A stretch of DNA of 64,000 nucleotides from Thermohalobaculum sp038534135 (lineage in GTDB: Bacteria > Pseudomonadota > Alphaproteobacteria > Rhodobacterales > Rhodobacteraceae), in NCBI GenBank assembly GCA_038534135.1, contig JBCAXJ010000002.1, positions 62,001-126,000 on the forward strand, in the 5' to 3' direction. Positions 7,504 through 15,963 of the stretch are shown here, in pieces; the stretch's first letter is position 1, and the number at the start of each line of letters is the position of its first letter. A program made the translations under genes and the position numbers. A model generated the notes under the pieces. The model had not been told where the DNA came from and made no database searches. It saw only the letters and a list, made by a program, of their open reading frames with translations.

Positions 7504-9552
7504 ATGATTGCTGAACTTGGACATTTCGCACTCGCGCTCGCGCTGATCGTGACACTGGTTCAGGCGACGATTCCGCTGGTCGGAGCCGGCAAAGGCTGGG
7601 CAGACTGGATGCGGTTGGCGACGCCGGCAGCGATTGTGCAGTTCGCTCTACTCGCGTTCAGTTTCGGGGCGCTGGTCCATGCGTTCGTGACTTTGGATTT
7701 CTCGGTCCGGTTGGTCGCAACGCATGCCAACTCGCTGATGCCGGATCTGTTCAAGTTCACTTCGACCTGGGGCAACCATGAAGGCTCGATGCTGCTCTGG
7801 GTGCTGATTTTAGCGATCTATGGCGGGCTGGTGGCGGTTTTTGGTCGGGACCTGCCGCTGCCATTGAAGGCACGCACACTCAGCGTACAGGCGATGATCG
7901 CAGCGGCTTTCATTGCGTTCATTCTGTTCACATCAAACCCGTTCGAGCGCCTGTTCCCGGTGCCGCTCGATGGGCGCGATCTGAACCCGCTGTTGCAGGA
8001 CATCGGCCTCGCGATCCATCCGCCGTTCCTCTACCTCGGCTATGTCGGCCTTTCCATGGCGTTCTCTTTCGCGATTGCTGCCCTGATCGAGGGCCGGGTG
8101 GACGCCGCCTGGGCGCGTTGGGTCCGGCCGTGGACACTGCTGGCGTGGATCAACCTGACCATCGGCATCGCGCTTGGCTCGTACTGGGCCTATTACGAAC
8201 TTGGCTGGGGCGGATGGTGGTTCTGGGACCCGGTCGAGAACGCGTCGTTCATGCCATGGCTGGTATCGGCGGCCCTGCTACATTCGGCGATCGTTGTCGA
8301 GAAACGCGCCGCACTGAAAGCCTGGACGATCCTGCTCGCGATCCTCGCCTTTTCGCTCAGCCTGATCGGTACGTTCATCGTGCGCTCCGGCGTTCTGACC
8401 TCAGTCCACGCCTTCGCCGTCGATCCCGAGCGCGGTGTCTTCATCCTGGGCATCCTGCTGGTTGCGATCTTCGGCTCGCTGGTGCTGTTCGCATGGCGAG
8501 GCCCGGCCATGAAGTCCGAAGGTGTCTTCCAGCCGATCAGCCGCGAGGGGGCGTTGATCCTCAACAATCTTCTTCTGGCCGTGGCAACTGCCGTCGTGTT
8601 CATCGGTACCATGGCGCCGCTGGTGCGCGAGTTTGTCGACGGCTCGAAGATCTCGGTCGGTGCACCGTTCTTCGACCTCACGTTCACGCCATTCATGGTG
8701 CTGTTGTGCCTCGCGCTGCCAATGGGTGCATTGCTCCCATGGAAACGCGGGGATGGCGCCAAGGTGATCACGAAGCTTTGGTGGGCCGCGGCGGGCGCGC
8801 TGGTGATCGGTGGGGTCGTTCTGGGAATCCAGACAGGCTCGGCGCTTTTGGCTCCGGTCGGGATCGCCCTGGCGGCATGGATCATTATGGGTGTTTTGGT
8901 CGAGCTTTACGAACGCGGCGGATTCGGACGCGTGCCAGTCGGAACAGCGTTCAAGCGCCTGATCGGCCTGCCGCGCGCCGACTGGGGCAAAGCCATCGCC
9001 CATGCAGGGCTTGGCCTGACAGCCCTTGGCATCGCCGCCGTCTCAGCGTGGGAGATCGAGGACATCCGCCTGGCCAAGCCCGGCGATGTAATCCCTTTGG
9101 GGCCTTACGAGGTTCGTTTTGAAGGGATCGAGAACCTGCCCGTCGGTGCCCCGTTCAACGCCCTGACATGTGGCAACGCCTCCAGCGCGCTCAAGGGCGA
9201 TGATGAGCGTAATTTCGAGACCACGATCGGCCGTTTCAGCTTGCTGCAAGATGGAGAGATGCTGGCGGTGATGTGCCCGGAGAAACGTTTCTACCCGGTG
9301 CAGCAGATGCCCACGACCGAGGCTGCCATTGATGCCGGACTACTTCGTGACGTCTACCTCGTGCTCGGAGATCCGAGCCAGAGCACCGGTCAATGGGCGG
9401 TGCGATCCTACTACAAGCCTCTCGCCAACTGGATCTGGATCGGCAGCTTCATCATGGCGTTCGGCGGCCTGATCAGCCTGACGGATCGGCGTTTCCGGGT
9501 CGGTGCGGCTGCACGGCGTGGCCCATCACCGATCGCGGTTCCGGCGGAATGA
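7504..9552 (+). CDS. ccmF: Cytochrome c-type biogenesis protein CcmF
   Basis: Polytopic haem lyase component that, with CcmH, attaches haem to apocytochromes c in the periplasm. The protein of 682 residues carries the tryptophan-rich WWD motif (WGGWWFWDPVENASFMPW, residues 235-252), conserved His in AIHPPFLYLGY, and about 15 membrane segments. ATG 7504 gives the usual N-terminus MIAELGHFAL; an earlier in-frame start would add an unrelated extension. Its stop overlaps the ccmH start (ATGA). ccmE, which usually precedes ccmF in relatives, is not found next to it. Confidence 0.97.
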   Translation: MIAELGHFALALALIVTLVQATIPLVGAGKGWADWMRLATPAAIVQFALLAFSFGALVHAFVTLDFSVRLVATHANSLMPDLFKFTSTWGNHEGSMLLWVLILAIYGGLVAVFGRDLPLPLKARTLSVQAMIAAAFIAFILFTSNPFERLFPVPLDGRDLNPLLQDIGLAIHPPFLYLGYVGLSMAFSFAIAALIEGRVDAAWARWVRPWTLLAWINLTIGIALGSYWAYYELGWGGWWFWDPVENASFMPWLVSAALLHSAIVVEKRAALKAWTILLAILAFSLSLIGTFIVRSGVLTSVHAFAVDPERGVFILGILLVAIFGSLVLFAWRGPAMKSEGVFQPISREGALILNNLLLAVATAVVFIGTMAPLVREFVDGSKISVGAPFFDLTFTPFMVLLCLALPMGALLPWKRGDGAKVITKLWWAAAGALVIGGVVLGIQTGSALLAPVGIALAAWIIMGVLVELYERGGFGRVPVGTAFKRLIGLPRADWGKAIAHAGLGLTALGIAAVSAWEIEDIRLAKPGDVIPLGPYEVRFEGIENLPVGAPFNALTCGNASSALKGDDERNFETTIGRFSLLQDGEMLAVMCPEKRFYPVQQMPTTEAAIDAGLLRDVYLVLGDPSQSTGQWAVRSYYKPLANWIWIGSFIMAFGGLISLTDRRFRVGAAARRGPSPIAVPAE

Positions 9553-10007
9553 CACTGATGCGCTGGATTGTTTTGTCCTTGGCGTTGTTTCTGGCAGCCC
9601 CAGCGCATTCTGTTCAGCCGGACGAGATCCTGGATGATCCAGAGCTGGAGGAACGCGCCCGCGAAATCTCCAAGGAACTGCGCTGTCTGGTATGCCGGAA
9701 TGAGAGCATCGACGACTCGAGTGCCAGCCTTGCACGTGACTTGCGGCTGCTGGTGCGCGAGCGTCTGGTCGAGGGTGACACGGACGCCCAGGTCAAGACC
9801 TACCTGGTAGACCGCTACGGCGAATTTGTGCTTCTGAAGCCGATCTTCTCGATGGCCAACGCGGCGCTTTGGATCGCGGGGCCTTTGCTTTTCGTCATCG
9901 GTTTGATCGTATCGCTCTACTATATCCGCGCCCGGCGGCCAGAGACGCCGCAAACCCTGTCCGATGAGGAACGCGCCGAGCTCGACCAGATCCTGAAGGA
10001 TCGTTAA
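9549..10007 (+). CDS. ccmH: Cytochrome c-type biogenesis protein CcmH
   Basis: Thiol-redox component of the CcmF/H haem ligation machinery. The 152-residue protein has a cleavable signal peptide (to about residue 22), the LRCLVCRNESI motif with the redox Cys pair, and a C-terminal membrane helix (about 104-125). This is the short N-terminal form without the TPR domain (CcmI). It is translated from an ATG overlapping the ccmF stop. The following 113 bp to the convergent gene hold a short GTACC/GGTAC palindrome but no clear terminator. Confidence 0.96.
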   Translation: MTLMRWIVLSLALFLAAPAHSVQPDEILDDPELEERAREISKELRCLVCRNESIDDSSASLARDLRLLVRERLVEGDTDAQVKTYLVDRYGEFVLLKPIFSMANAALWIAGPLLFVIGLIVSLYYIRARRPETPQTLSDEERAELDQILKDR

Positions 10008-10120
10008 ACTCGAACTGATCTGTCGGCAGCTTGTACCCGGTACTTGGGAACATGAACACCGTTTCATACTCCACCGCGCCCGCGACTGCGCGAAGACGTT
10101 CGCGACCGGAGGGCTGACCC

Positions 10121-11770
10121 TCAGATATCGAAGCTGGCCTTGATCGTATCGCCGCCCGAGACGTTCCGGGCAACGACATCCGCCAGTTTGCTTGTCTCGT
10201 TCAGGATTTTCCATCCAACATCTGAGAAGGTGCGCGGATTGAACGTGTGCTGGGACAGCAGCGGATTGGTCAGCGCCTGACTAAACGCGTCGAGCGCGAC
10301 CATCCGACCGATCAGGGGTGGAACTGCCGCACGCTCGGCTACGTCCTCGGCGAACAGTCCAACGAAGAATTCGATCTTGTCGACATGACCGTAGTGCTTT
10401 TTGAGAAGTTCGATCCGCTTCGGATGGCCGGTGATCTGTTCGAACTCGGTGACACGCCCATACCCCATTGCTTCGCGATAATCGTTGTAACTGCCCAGAC
10501 GGTTGGTACGCCCCTGCACAAGCGAAGCGATCTCGACGTCCACCAGAAACTCCGGCGTGTTCAAAAGCCCCATGTTCCACGCGGGCTGCTTGCTGGCGCT
10601 GTCTATCGCCTTGGCCATGCCGATCCCGGTCAGGTGTGCGTTGTCGAACAGGATCGCCTCACCCGGCACCTGATTGCCGTCAATCTCGAAGTATGACGGC
10701 GTCAGGGAGTGCCATCGGTACAGCAGGTTGAACTCGATCGGAATCCAGTTTGGCTTGTTCCATTGCGCCTTCCAGCAGACCGACGGATCGGCTTCAATCT
10801 GGAACCAGTAGGGCGAGATGTGATTGATGTAATCCTCGACCACGATCTTGATGAGCTGAGCGACGTTCACATTTCGTGCGACCTGAAAGACCCGCTCGTC
10901 ATCCCAGTCGGAGTAGGCCACCTCCAACAACCCGGCGACGCGGTTGTGCTCGCGCAGGAACAGGTTGTTCAGCATGGCTGTGAACGGTGTCGTGTTGGCC
11001 CGATCGCCGGCAAACGCGAAGATCGTCTGCTTGACATAGGCCGTACGTTCGGGTCCCGCCTTCTCCTCATACTGATCGAGACGCAGCGGTGGGCGCAGCG
11101 CCGCGAACTCTGGCTTGGGATTGCCGTTCTCGTCGAAGTACTTCGGCGCCCATTCCTCGCCGTTTTCATCGATCTCAGACTTCATGCGACCTTTACGGCC
11201 TGCATCTTCGGACCGCTCGCGCAGCGCATCGGACTGCTCGCGGCTCAACCCATAAAGCGGGTTGAAGTCGATATGGTGCGAGGTGTGGGTCTTCCGCTGA
11301 TCCGACGTGTCGGTCATCAGAAATCCGTCGGTGAACCACTGTGCGAAAGACAGAAACAGCACCGTCGAGGTCTCGGACATCGTCTCTTCGCCCGGCTCCA
11401 CGTGATACAATTCACGCAGATCCTGCACGTCGGGCAGCGGTCCCAGCTTGTGCCCGGGATCGCCCAGGTCGGATTGTGGCAGGTGCCGCTTGTACCAGGT
11501 GCGGTCCATCATCAGTTCCCACGACGTATAACCCGCCATCGGCTTGTCGCTGTCGCCCTGCACAGCCATCGAACCGTACGGAGACGGTCGCGTTCGGGCC
11601 CGCATCACGGCGCGATTGATGATCGACTTGTTCACGAGCTTCCGCAGGAATGAAATGGCCATGATGAACTGCCAGAGCCATTTGAAGTTCGAAAGCGCGT
11701 AGGCCTCGACCCGGTTCATCAAGCCATCGGCCGTGGTATCGCGGGCCGGATGTTGCCTGGGAAGGTTCAT
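10121..11770 (-). CDS. Cyclooxygenase-like animal-type haem peroxidase
   Basis: A 549-residue member of the cyclooxygenase branch of haem peroxidases. EFNLLYRWHSL matches the COX segment with catalytic Tyr385 and proximal His388 (here Tyr351 and His354, same spacing). FLREHNRV and KIVVEDYINHISPY are further COX-like blocks. The distal segment SFAQWFTDGF aligns with COX FAQHFTHQF but has Asp148 at the distal-His position. A fatty-acid oxygenase role is inferred. Start ATG 11770 follows a GAGGAGA ribosome site; the open frame extends 13 codons further to a TTG. It is last in a minus-strand group with a PhyH gene. Confidence 0.85.
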   Translation of the reverse strand: MNLPRQHPARDTTADGLMNRVEAYALSNFKWLWQFIMAISFLRKLVNKSIINRAVMRARTRPSPYGSMAVQGDSDKPMAGYTSWELMMDRTWYKRHLPQSDLGDPGHKLGPLPDVQDLRELYHVEPGEETMSETSTVLFLSFAQWFTDGFLMTDTSDQRKTHTSHHIDFNPLYGLSREQSDALRERSEDAGRKGRMKSEIDENGEEWAPKYFDENGNPKPEFAALRPPLRLDQYEEKAGPERTAYVKQTIFAFAGDRANTTPFTAMLNNLFLREHNRVAGLLEVAYSDWDDERVFQVARNVNVAQLIKIVVEDYINHISPYWFQIEADPSVCWKAQWNKPNWIPIEFNLLYRWHSLTPSYFEIDGNQVPGEAILFDNAHLTGIGMAKAIDSASKQPAWNMGLLNTPEFLVDVEIASLVQGRTNRLGSYNDYREAMGYGRVTEFEQITGHPKRIELLKKHYGHVDKIEFFVGLFAEDVAERAAVPPLIGRMVALDAFSQALTNPLLSQHTFNPRTFSDVGWKILNETSKLADVVARNVSGGDTIKASFDI

Positions 11771-11820
11771 TCTGAATCTCCTCGATCCCGACGGTCCCGC
11801 CGGATCCAATAAGCCCTGCC

Positions 11821-11839
11821 GCCACGAAATTTGCGTGGC
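11821..11839 (-). other. Intercistronic hairpin between PhyH and COX-like genes
   Basis: GCCACG (11821-11826) and CGTGGC (11834-11839) form a 6-bp stem with an AT-rich 7-base loop, inside the 143-bp space between the two genes. It may be an RNA processing or pausing site. There is no T-run, so it is not a clear terminator. Confidence 0.3.
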
Positions 11840-11913
11840 GCGGTCATGTCAGAATTAAGAGTATCACAGGGCCCGCGATGCCCCAACGACGGACATCGCG
11901 TGACCCAAGGGCT

Positions 11914-12711
11914 TCAGGCCACGGCCTTTTGCCGCTCGGCATATTGCAGCAGCGCGTCGTCAGCGACCATCACGATCGGGGTGAAGTCCTGATGCGCCAG
12001 CCATTCCTCGCGGGTTGGCTTCTGGATCGCATTCGAACAGGCATTCACCGTCAGATAGACGATGTTGCGTGGATAGGGCGTGATGTTGCCCGAAGACCCA
12101 TGCACAAGGTTGCCGTCGAACATCAGCATCGACCCGGGCTTGCCCGTCGGCACGACCAAACCGCCTGCGTCCACCAGCTTTTCGACCAGCTCTGGCGACT
12201 GCGTATACAGCGGGAAGGACGTCGTCTGCGTGTCCTGGGTGCTGTCCAGAACGCCGTGCGTGTGGCTGCGCGGGATCAGCATCAGCGGACCGTTGAACGG
12301 GAACACCTCGTCCAGGAACACCGAGATGTTCATGGCGCGCGGCTCCATCATACCGTCCTTTTCCAGCCAGTTGCCGTAATCCTGATGCCATTGCCAGACA
12401 TCGCCGGTGAACTTGGCCTTCGCGTTGATCTTGTACTGATGAAGATAAACGTCCTCGCCCCAAAGCTGCTTCAGGGGAGCGATCAGGCGCGGATGGCGGC
12501 CCAGGATGTCAAACGCCTCGTTATATCGGTGCACGGCGAAGGCCGAGCGCGGCGTCCCGTTCTTCTCGAGATAAATCTCGTCCCGCTTCTGCTGAAAAAC
12601 CTTCCGCGACTCGTGCTTCAGGATCGCGATCTCCTCAGTCGAGAAGTAATCGGGCATGAAGACCCAGCCCTCATCGCGGAGCTGGGTCAGCTGATCTTCC
12701 GTCAGGTCCAT
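11914..12711 (-). CDS. PhyH-family Fe(II)/2-oxoglutarate dioxygenase
   Basis: A 265-residue non-haem iron oxygenase. The iron ligands are visible as His109 and Asp111 (WQWHQDYGNW) and His204 (NLVHGSSGN); Arg215 (YPRNIVYL) would bind 2-oxoglutarate. NGPLMLIPRSH is shared with ectoine hydroxylases, but the EctD signature is not met exactly, so the substrate is open. GGGGAGG upstream of ATG 12711 sets the start. It lies between the unknown small gene and the COX-like gene, all on the minus strand; this suggests successive oxidation of one compound, though that is inference. Confidence 0.85.
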   Translation of the reverse strand: MDLTEDQLTQLRDEGWVFMPDYFSTEEIAILKHESRKVFQQKRDEIYLEKNGTPRSAFAVHRYNEAFDILGRHPRLIAPLKQLWGEDVYLHQYKINAKAKFTGDVWQWHQDYGNWLEKDGMMEPRAMNISVFLDEVFPFNGPLMLIPRSHTHGVLDSTQDTQTTSFPLYTQSPELVEKLVDAGGLVVPTGKPGSMLMFDGNLVHGSSGNITPYPRNIVYLTVNACSNAIQKPTREEWLAHQDFTPIVMVADDALLQYAERQKAVA

Positions 12712-12768
12712 GGTCGACCTCCCCATCTGGTTCGGCCGGGAAGATATCAGATGCGCCATCCGTCACAA

Positions 12769-12797
12769 GCCTTGCCGCGCGGGTGGCGCGGCAAGGC
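12769..12797 (-). terminator. Strong hairpin after the 131-residue gene
   Basis: CCTTGCCGCGC (12770-12780) pairs perfectly with GCGCGGCAAGG (12786-12796) around a GGGTG loop, plus one more G-C pair. It starts 3 bases after the stop of the upstream minus-strand gene and lies 58 bp before the PhyH start. No T-tract follows on the minus strand, so it may act as a partial terminator or mRNA stabiliser giving unequal expression of the two genes. Confidence 0.5.
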
Positions 12798-12799
12798 CT

Positions 12800-13195
12800 T
12801 CAGGACGCGGCGGAGAAGACCCAGCGGAAGAAATTGTCCAGCGGACCGGCGGGCAGCTTGTATCTCTCGCGCGCCTGCGCGAGCAACTCCAGGCTGATAA
12901 CGCCGCCCTTGCCGATCTTCTGGTTCGTACTGCCTCCGACGCTCAGCGCGATGTTGCCGTCATTCCAGACATGGATGTGCGGATAGGCCGCCGCACCGTC
13001 CTTTCCGATGAAGAGTTCATTCTTGTGTTTGCCCGTCCCTTTCTGAACCCTGAGGCAGAATTTCGGCAACTCTCTTGCGTCGTCCTCGGTTGCGTCCTCA
13101 CCGGTGTACATCTCGAGGATGTCTTTGATGTAGTCGTCGATGTCTTCGAGGCTGACGGTCGTATCGGGGGTCGGGCTTTTCGCGGTTGCGGCCAT
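12800..13195 (-). CDS. Hypothetical protein (131 aa), first gene of the COX-like/PhyH group
   Basis: Soluble, no signal peptide or membrane segment. The N-terminal third is acidic (SLEDIDDYIKDILEMYTGED), and the C-terminal part has PHIHVWNDGNIALSVGGS followed by a basic stretch and a Trp/Phe-containing tail. I do not recognise the family. AGGAGATTAA lies before ATG 13195. Its position at the head of a group with two oxygenase genes suggests an accessory or substrate-binding role, but nothing in the sequence proves it. The hairpin at 12769-12797 follows immediately. Confidence 0.65.
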   Translation of the reverse strand: MAATAKSPTPDTTVSLEDIDDYIKDILEMYTGEDATEDDARELPKFCLRVQKGTGKHKNELFIGKDGAAAYPHIHVWNDGNIALSVGGSTNQKIGKGGVISLELLAQARERYKLPAGPLDNFFRWVFSAAS

Positions 13196-13365
13196 AGCTT
13201 AATCTCCTGTGCCAAAATGGATCGTAATCGTAAAATGCGATTCAACCGTAGCAGGCACATCCCAGGTCCGCAATCACAGGTTGGTGTGCTCACGTGTATG
13301 GGTCCAAGCCATGGGGTCAAAATACTTAACTTTTTTGTTGACTAATGGCAGCGAAGGTAAATAGA

Positions 13366-13385
13366 TAACTTATAGGTTAACTTAT
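13366..13385. promoter_or_regulatory. Direct repeat in the promoter of the GST gene
   Basis: TAACTTAT occurs twice (13366-13373 and 13378-13385), 12 bp apart, ending 16 bp before the GST start, in an AT-rich divergent intergenic region. A related CTTAACTTTTTTGTTGACT stretch lies 30-45 bp upstream. This looks like a tandem binding site for a transcription factor; which one cannot be said. Confidence 0.4.
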
Positions 13386-13400
13386 GGAATGGAGCCCGTC

Positions 13401-14009
13401 ATGAAATTACACGTCTTTCCGCTCTCGCCGAATGCCAAGAAGGTAATGATGGCAGCACACGAAGCTGGTGTTCATGCCGAGATCGTCATGGTCGACCTTA
13501 TGGCCGGCGACCAGAAGAAGCCCGAATTCATGGCGCTGAATCCGAACGGTAAGATGCCGGTCCTGGAATACGACGATGGCGACAGCCTTTGGGAATCGAA
13601 CGCCATCGCGAACCAGCTCGCGGCGATCGGCGGGAATGACCTGTTCCCCGCTGGTCGCGACAGATTCCGTATTGGCCAGTGGCAGTTCTGGGAAATGGCC
13701 CACTGGGCGCCCGCGACATCGGCATTCATCGGCGCCCACTTCTTCGATGCACCGATTGATCGGGAAAAAGCAACTGAGACGCTGCAATCCTTCGCAAAGG
13801 TGCTCGACGGTCATCTCGACGGGCGCGACTGGTTGGTCGGCAATGGCATGACGACGGCGGATATCTCGGTCGCATCGACACTTTGCTACCGCGAGGTTTG
13901 CGGTATGCCATTGGGTGATGTTCCCAACATCGACCGCTGGATGGGGCGGATCTCGGAAAGGGAAAGCTGGAAGTCGGTCACATCGGACCCGGTTCCCGAA
14001 CTCGCGTAA
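13401..14009 (+). CDS. Glutathione S-transferase family protein
   Basis: A 202-residue GST with thioredoxin-like N-terminal domain (KLHVFPLSPNAKKV; LNPNGKMPVLE with the cis-Pro; LWESNAIANQLA, the glutathione gamma-glutamyl site) and all-helical C-terminal domain (GNGMTTADISVAST, the N-capping box). Ser13 or a neighbouring residue would be catalytic. ATG 13401 is preferred over 13389 because GGAG lies 7 bases before it. It is followed by a DCC-family gene and ttcA in the same direction, hinting at thiol or stress functions. Confidence 0.88.
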   Translation: MKLHVFPLSPNAKKVMMAAHEAGVHAEIVMVDLMAGDQKKPEFMALNPNGKMPVLEYDDGDSLWESNAIANQLAAIGGNDLFPAGRDRFRIGQWQFWEMAHWAPATSAFIGAHFFDAPIDREKATETLQSFAKVLDGHLDGRDWLVGNGMTTADISVASTLCYREVCGMPLGDVPNIDRWMGRISERESWKSVTSDPVPELA

Positions 14010-14100
14010 TACCGAGACCCGCGCGTGGCGGCGCTGCTCCCGGCGTCGCTGCGGGATCCAACCCCTTAAATCTCGGGCGGAAAAATACCACCTCTCGAGC

Positions 14101-14595
14101 ATGGATGGATCGGCCTCTACAACAACGACGCATGCGCCGTTTTCGTGGCGTCACGATCCGTCCGTGCCTGATTTCACTGACACCGGAACCATCGCTGTGA
14201 TGGATGGTGAGTGCGTGCTCTGCATGGCGGGCGCGCGCCTTATCGATACCTTCGACAAAAGCGCGACCGTCGGCATCTGCCCGGCTCAGACCCCGCTTGG
14301 GACAGCTCTGCTTGCTCATTTTGGTATGGCGCCCGACGACCCGGAGACGTGGTTGGTGCTCGATGGCGGCAAAGCGCACGAATCCCTTGATGGGATCATT
14401 CACCTCGGCCGGCGGATTGGCGGGATCGGGTGGTTGCTCCAGGTCTTTCGGATCCTACCGCGTCCAGCGCGGGACTGGCTTTATCGACGGATCGCCCGCA
14501 ACCGCTATGCGTTCTTCGCGCGGCGCGAGACCTGCACGTTACCGACCCCGAGCTTGCGGAAACGGCTGATCGAACCGGTGCCATCCGGCGCTTGA
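14101..14595 (+). CDS. DCC family (DUF393/YuxK) thiol-disulfide oxidoreductase-like protein
   Basis: A 164-residue protein of the DCC family, defined by the N-terminal D-x-x-C-x-x-C motif, here DGECVLC. The typical C-terminal segment (YRRIARNRYAFFARRETC) is present. The family is thought to be thioredoxin-like, but substrates are unknown. The gene lies between GST and ttcA on the plus strand. ATG 14101 was chosen as the start because the frame upstream overlaps the GST coding region and adds unrelated sequence. Confidence 0.8.
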   Translation: MDGSASTTTTHAPFSWRHDPSVPDFTDTGTIAVMDGECVLCMAGARLIDTFDKSATVGICPAQTPLGTALLAHFGMAPDDPETWLVLDGGKAHESLDGIIHLGRRIGGIGWLLQVFRILPRPARDWLYRRIARNRYAFFARRETCTLPTPSLRKRLIEPVPSGA

Positions 14596-14626
14596 GCCCT
14601 CGCGGCCCGCGCGGTATCAAGCGCCC

Positions 14627-15502
14627 ATGCTTGATGCGACGGACGATATCATGCTGCAGCGCTTGTTCGGAAGTGCCCCGGACAGTGTCGAGTTTCGCAA
14701 GCTCCGCAAGCGCATCATCCGCGAGACGCGCGAGGCGATCGAGACTTACGGTATGGTGCGCACTCCCGCCGACCCAGACCGGCCCGATCGCTGGCTCGTC
14801 TGTCTGAGCGGCGGCAAGGACAGCTACACGCTTCTGTCAGCGTTGATCGAGCTGCGCTGGCGCGGCTTGCTGCCGGTCGATCTGCTGGCCTGCAATCTGG
14901 ATCAGGGCCAGCCGGGATTCCCGCAGGGGGTGTTGCCCAAGTTCCTTGGCGATCTCGGCATTCCGCACCGGATCGAATACCGGGACACATACTCGATCGT
15001 CGTCGACAAGGTGCCGTCAACCAAGACGTATTGCGCATTGTGCTCGCGGTTGAGGCGCGGGCATCTCTACCGAATCGCGCGAGAGGAGGGCTGTCAGGCC
15101 GTGGTGCTTGGCCATCATCGCGATGACCTGCTCGAAACCCTGATGTTGAACCTGTTTCATGGGGGACGGCTTGCGGCCATGCCACCGAAACTGGTCAACG
15201 AGGACGGCGATTTGATGGTCCTGCGCCCGCTCGCTCAGGTCGCCGAGGCCGATTGCGAGAAATTCGCCCGTGCGATGGGCTTCCCGATCATTCCGTGCGA
15301 CCTGTGCGGATCGCAGGAAGGTCTGCAACGCGCTCAGATCAAGGCAATGCTGGACGAGTGGGAGAAGAACGCGCCCGGCCGCCGCGCCGTGATGTTCAGG
15401 GCGTTGTGCAATGTGCGTCCCAGCCACCTGGCGGATGGGACTGTTTTTGACTTTGCCGGTCTTGATCCGAAGAGTTCGACTGCGACCGGCAATCAAGCAT
15501 AG
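14627..15502 (+). CDS. ttcA: tRNA 2-thiocytidine(32) synthetase TtcA
   Basis: ATP-dependent tRNA thiolase of 291 residues that makes 2-thiocytidine at position 32. SGGKDS (residues 61-66) is the PP-loop pyrophosphatase motif; the Cys pairs CALC and CDLC hold the [4Fe-4S] cluster. GHHRDDLLETLMLNLFHGG is typical. The last 10 bases overlap the 3' end of the convergent VOC gene, an antisense overlap that may couple their mRNA levels. Confidence 0.96.
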   Translation: MLDATDDIMLQRLFGSAPDSVEFRKLRKRIIRETREAIETYGMVRTPADPDRPDRWLVCLSGGKDSYTLLSALIELRWRGLLPVDLLACNLDQGQPGFPQGVLPKFLGDLGIPHRIEYRDTYSIVVDKVPSTKTYCALCSRLRRGHLYRIAREEGCQAVVLGHHRDDLLETLMLNLFHGGRLAAMPPKLVNEDGDLMVLRPLAQVAEADCEKFARAMGFPIIPCDLCGSQEGLQRAQIKAMLDEWEKNAPGRRAVMFRALCNVRPSHLADGTVFDFAGLDPKSSTATGNQA

Positions 15503-15888
15503 CTGACGACTTCGTATTCGACCTGATCCGCATCCAGAAAGTAGAACCGCCGTCCCGGTTCATAGTCTGCGTAAGAGTAGATCTCGTAGCCTTCGCCTTC
15601 GACACGCGCCAACACGGTGTCCAGATCGTCCACGACAACGCCGATATGGTTCAACCCTGCCAGTTGATGGCGACGCTCGACGTCTGCATGGTCTGATCCG
15701 TCGATCATGTAGATCGCGAGATAGGTGTCGTCCTCGCCGACATGTACGGTATAGCCGCCGACCGAGGCCTCGCCCTCCCAACGGATCTTCCAATCGAACA
15801 ACCGACACATCAGGGCGGCGGTGGTCTTCGCATCAGTCACGGTGACGTTCACATGTTCCAGCCGTGCAGCGGTCATCTCAAGGTCCAT
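15493..15888 (-). CDS. VOC/glyoxalase-like protein under a SoxR promoter
   Basis: A 131-residue VOC protein with LEHVNVTVTDA and LNHIGVVVDDLD opening the two modules, and YFLDADQVEYEVVSYA at the end. Possible metal ligands are the His of each module plus C-terminal Glu. The gene is transcribed away from soxR, and a SoxR box with a 19-bp spacer promoter lies directly upstream, so it is very likely induced by redox-active compounds. A detoxification or binding role towards such compounds is inferred. Confidence 0.85.
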   Translation of the reverse strand: MDLEMTAARLEHVNVTVTDAKTTAALMCRLFDWKIRWEGEASVGGYTVHVGEDDTYLAIYMIDGSDHADVERRHQLAGLNHIGVVVDDLDTVLARVEGEGYEIYSYADYEPGRRFYFLDADQVEYEVVSYA

Positions 15889-15916
15889 TCCATATCGATT
15901 CGCATTTGATTTACTG

Positions 15917-15947
15917 TTTCTAATTCCTCAAGTTCACTTGAGGTCAA
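15917..15947 (-). promoter_or_regulatory. SoxR-dependent promoter with SoxR box
   Basis: The perfect palindrome CCTCAAGTTCACTTGAGG (15926-15943) matches the SoxR consensus. On the minus strand it sits between TTGACC (-35, 15942-15947) and TAGAAA (-10, 15917-15922) with exactly 19 bp between them, the overlong spacing typical of MerR-family activated promoters. It drives the VOC gene and lies 20 bp before soxR, allowing autoregulation. Confidence 0.88.
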
Positions 15948-15963
15948 GCAGCGTGGTGGCGAT

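Noticed and set aside
10008..10120. Possible terminator between ccmH and the COX-like gene
   Set aside because: Only a 5-bp GTACC/GGTAC palindrome is present, with no T-run and weak stem.
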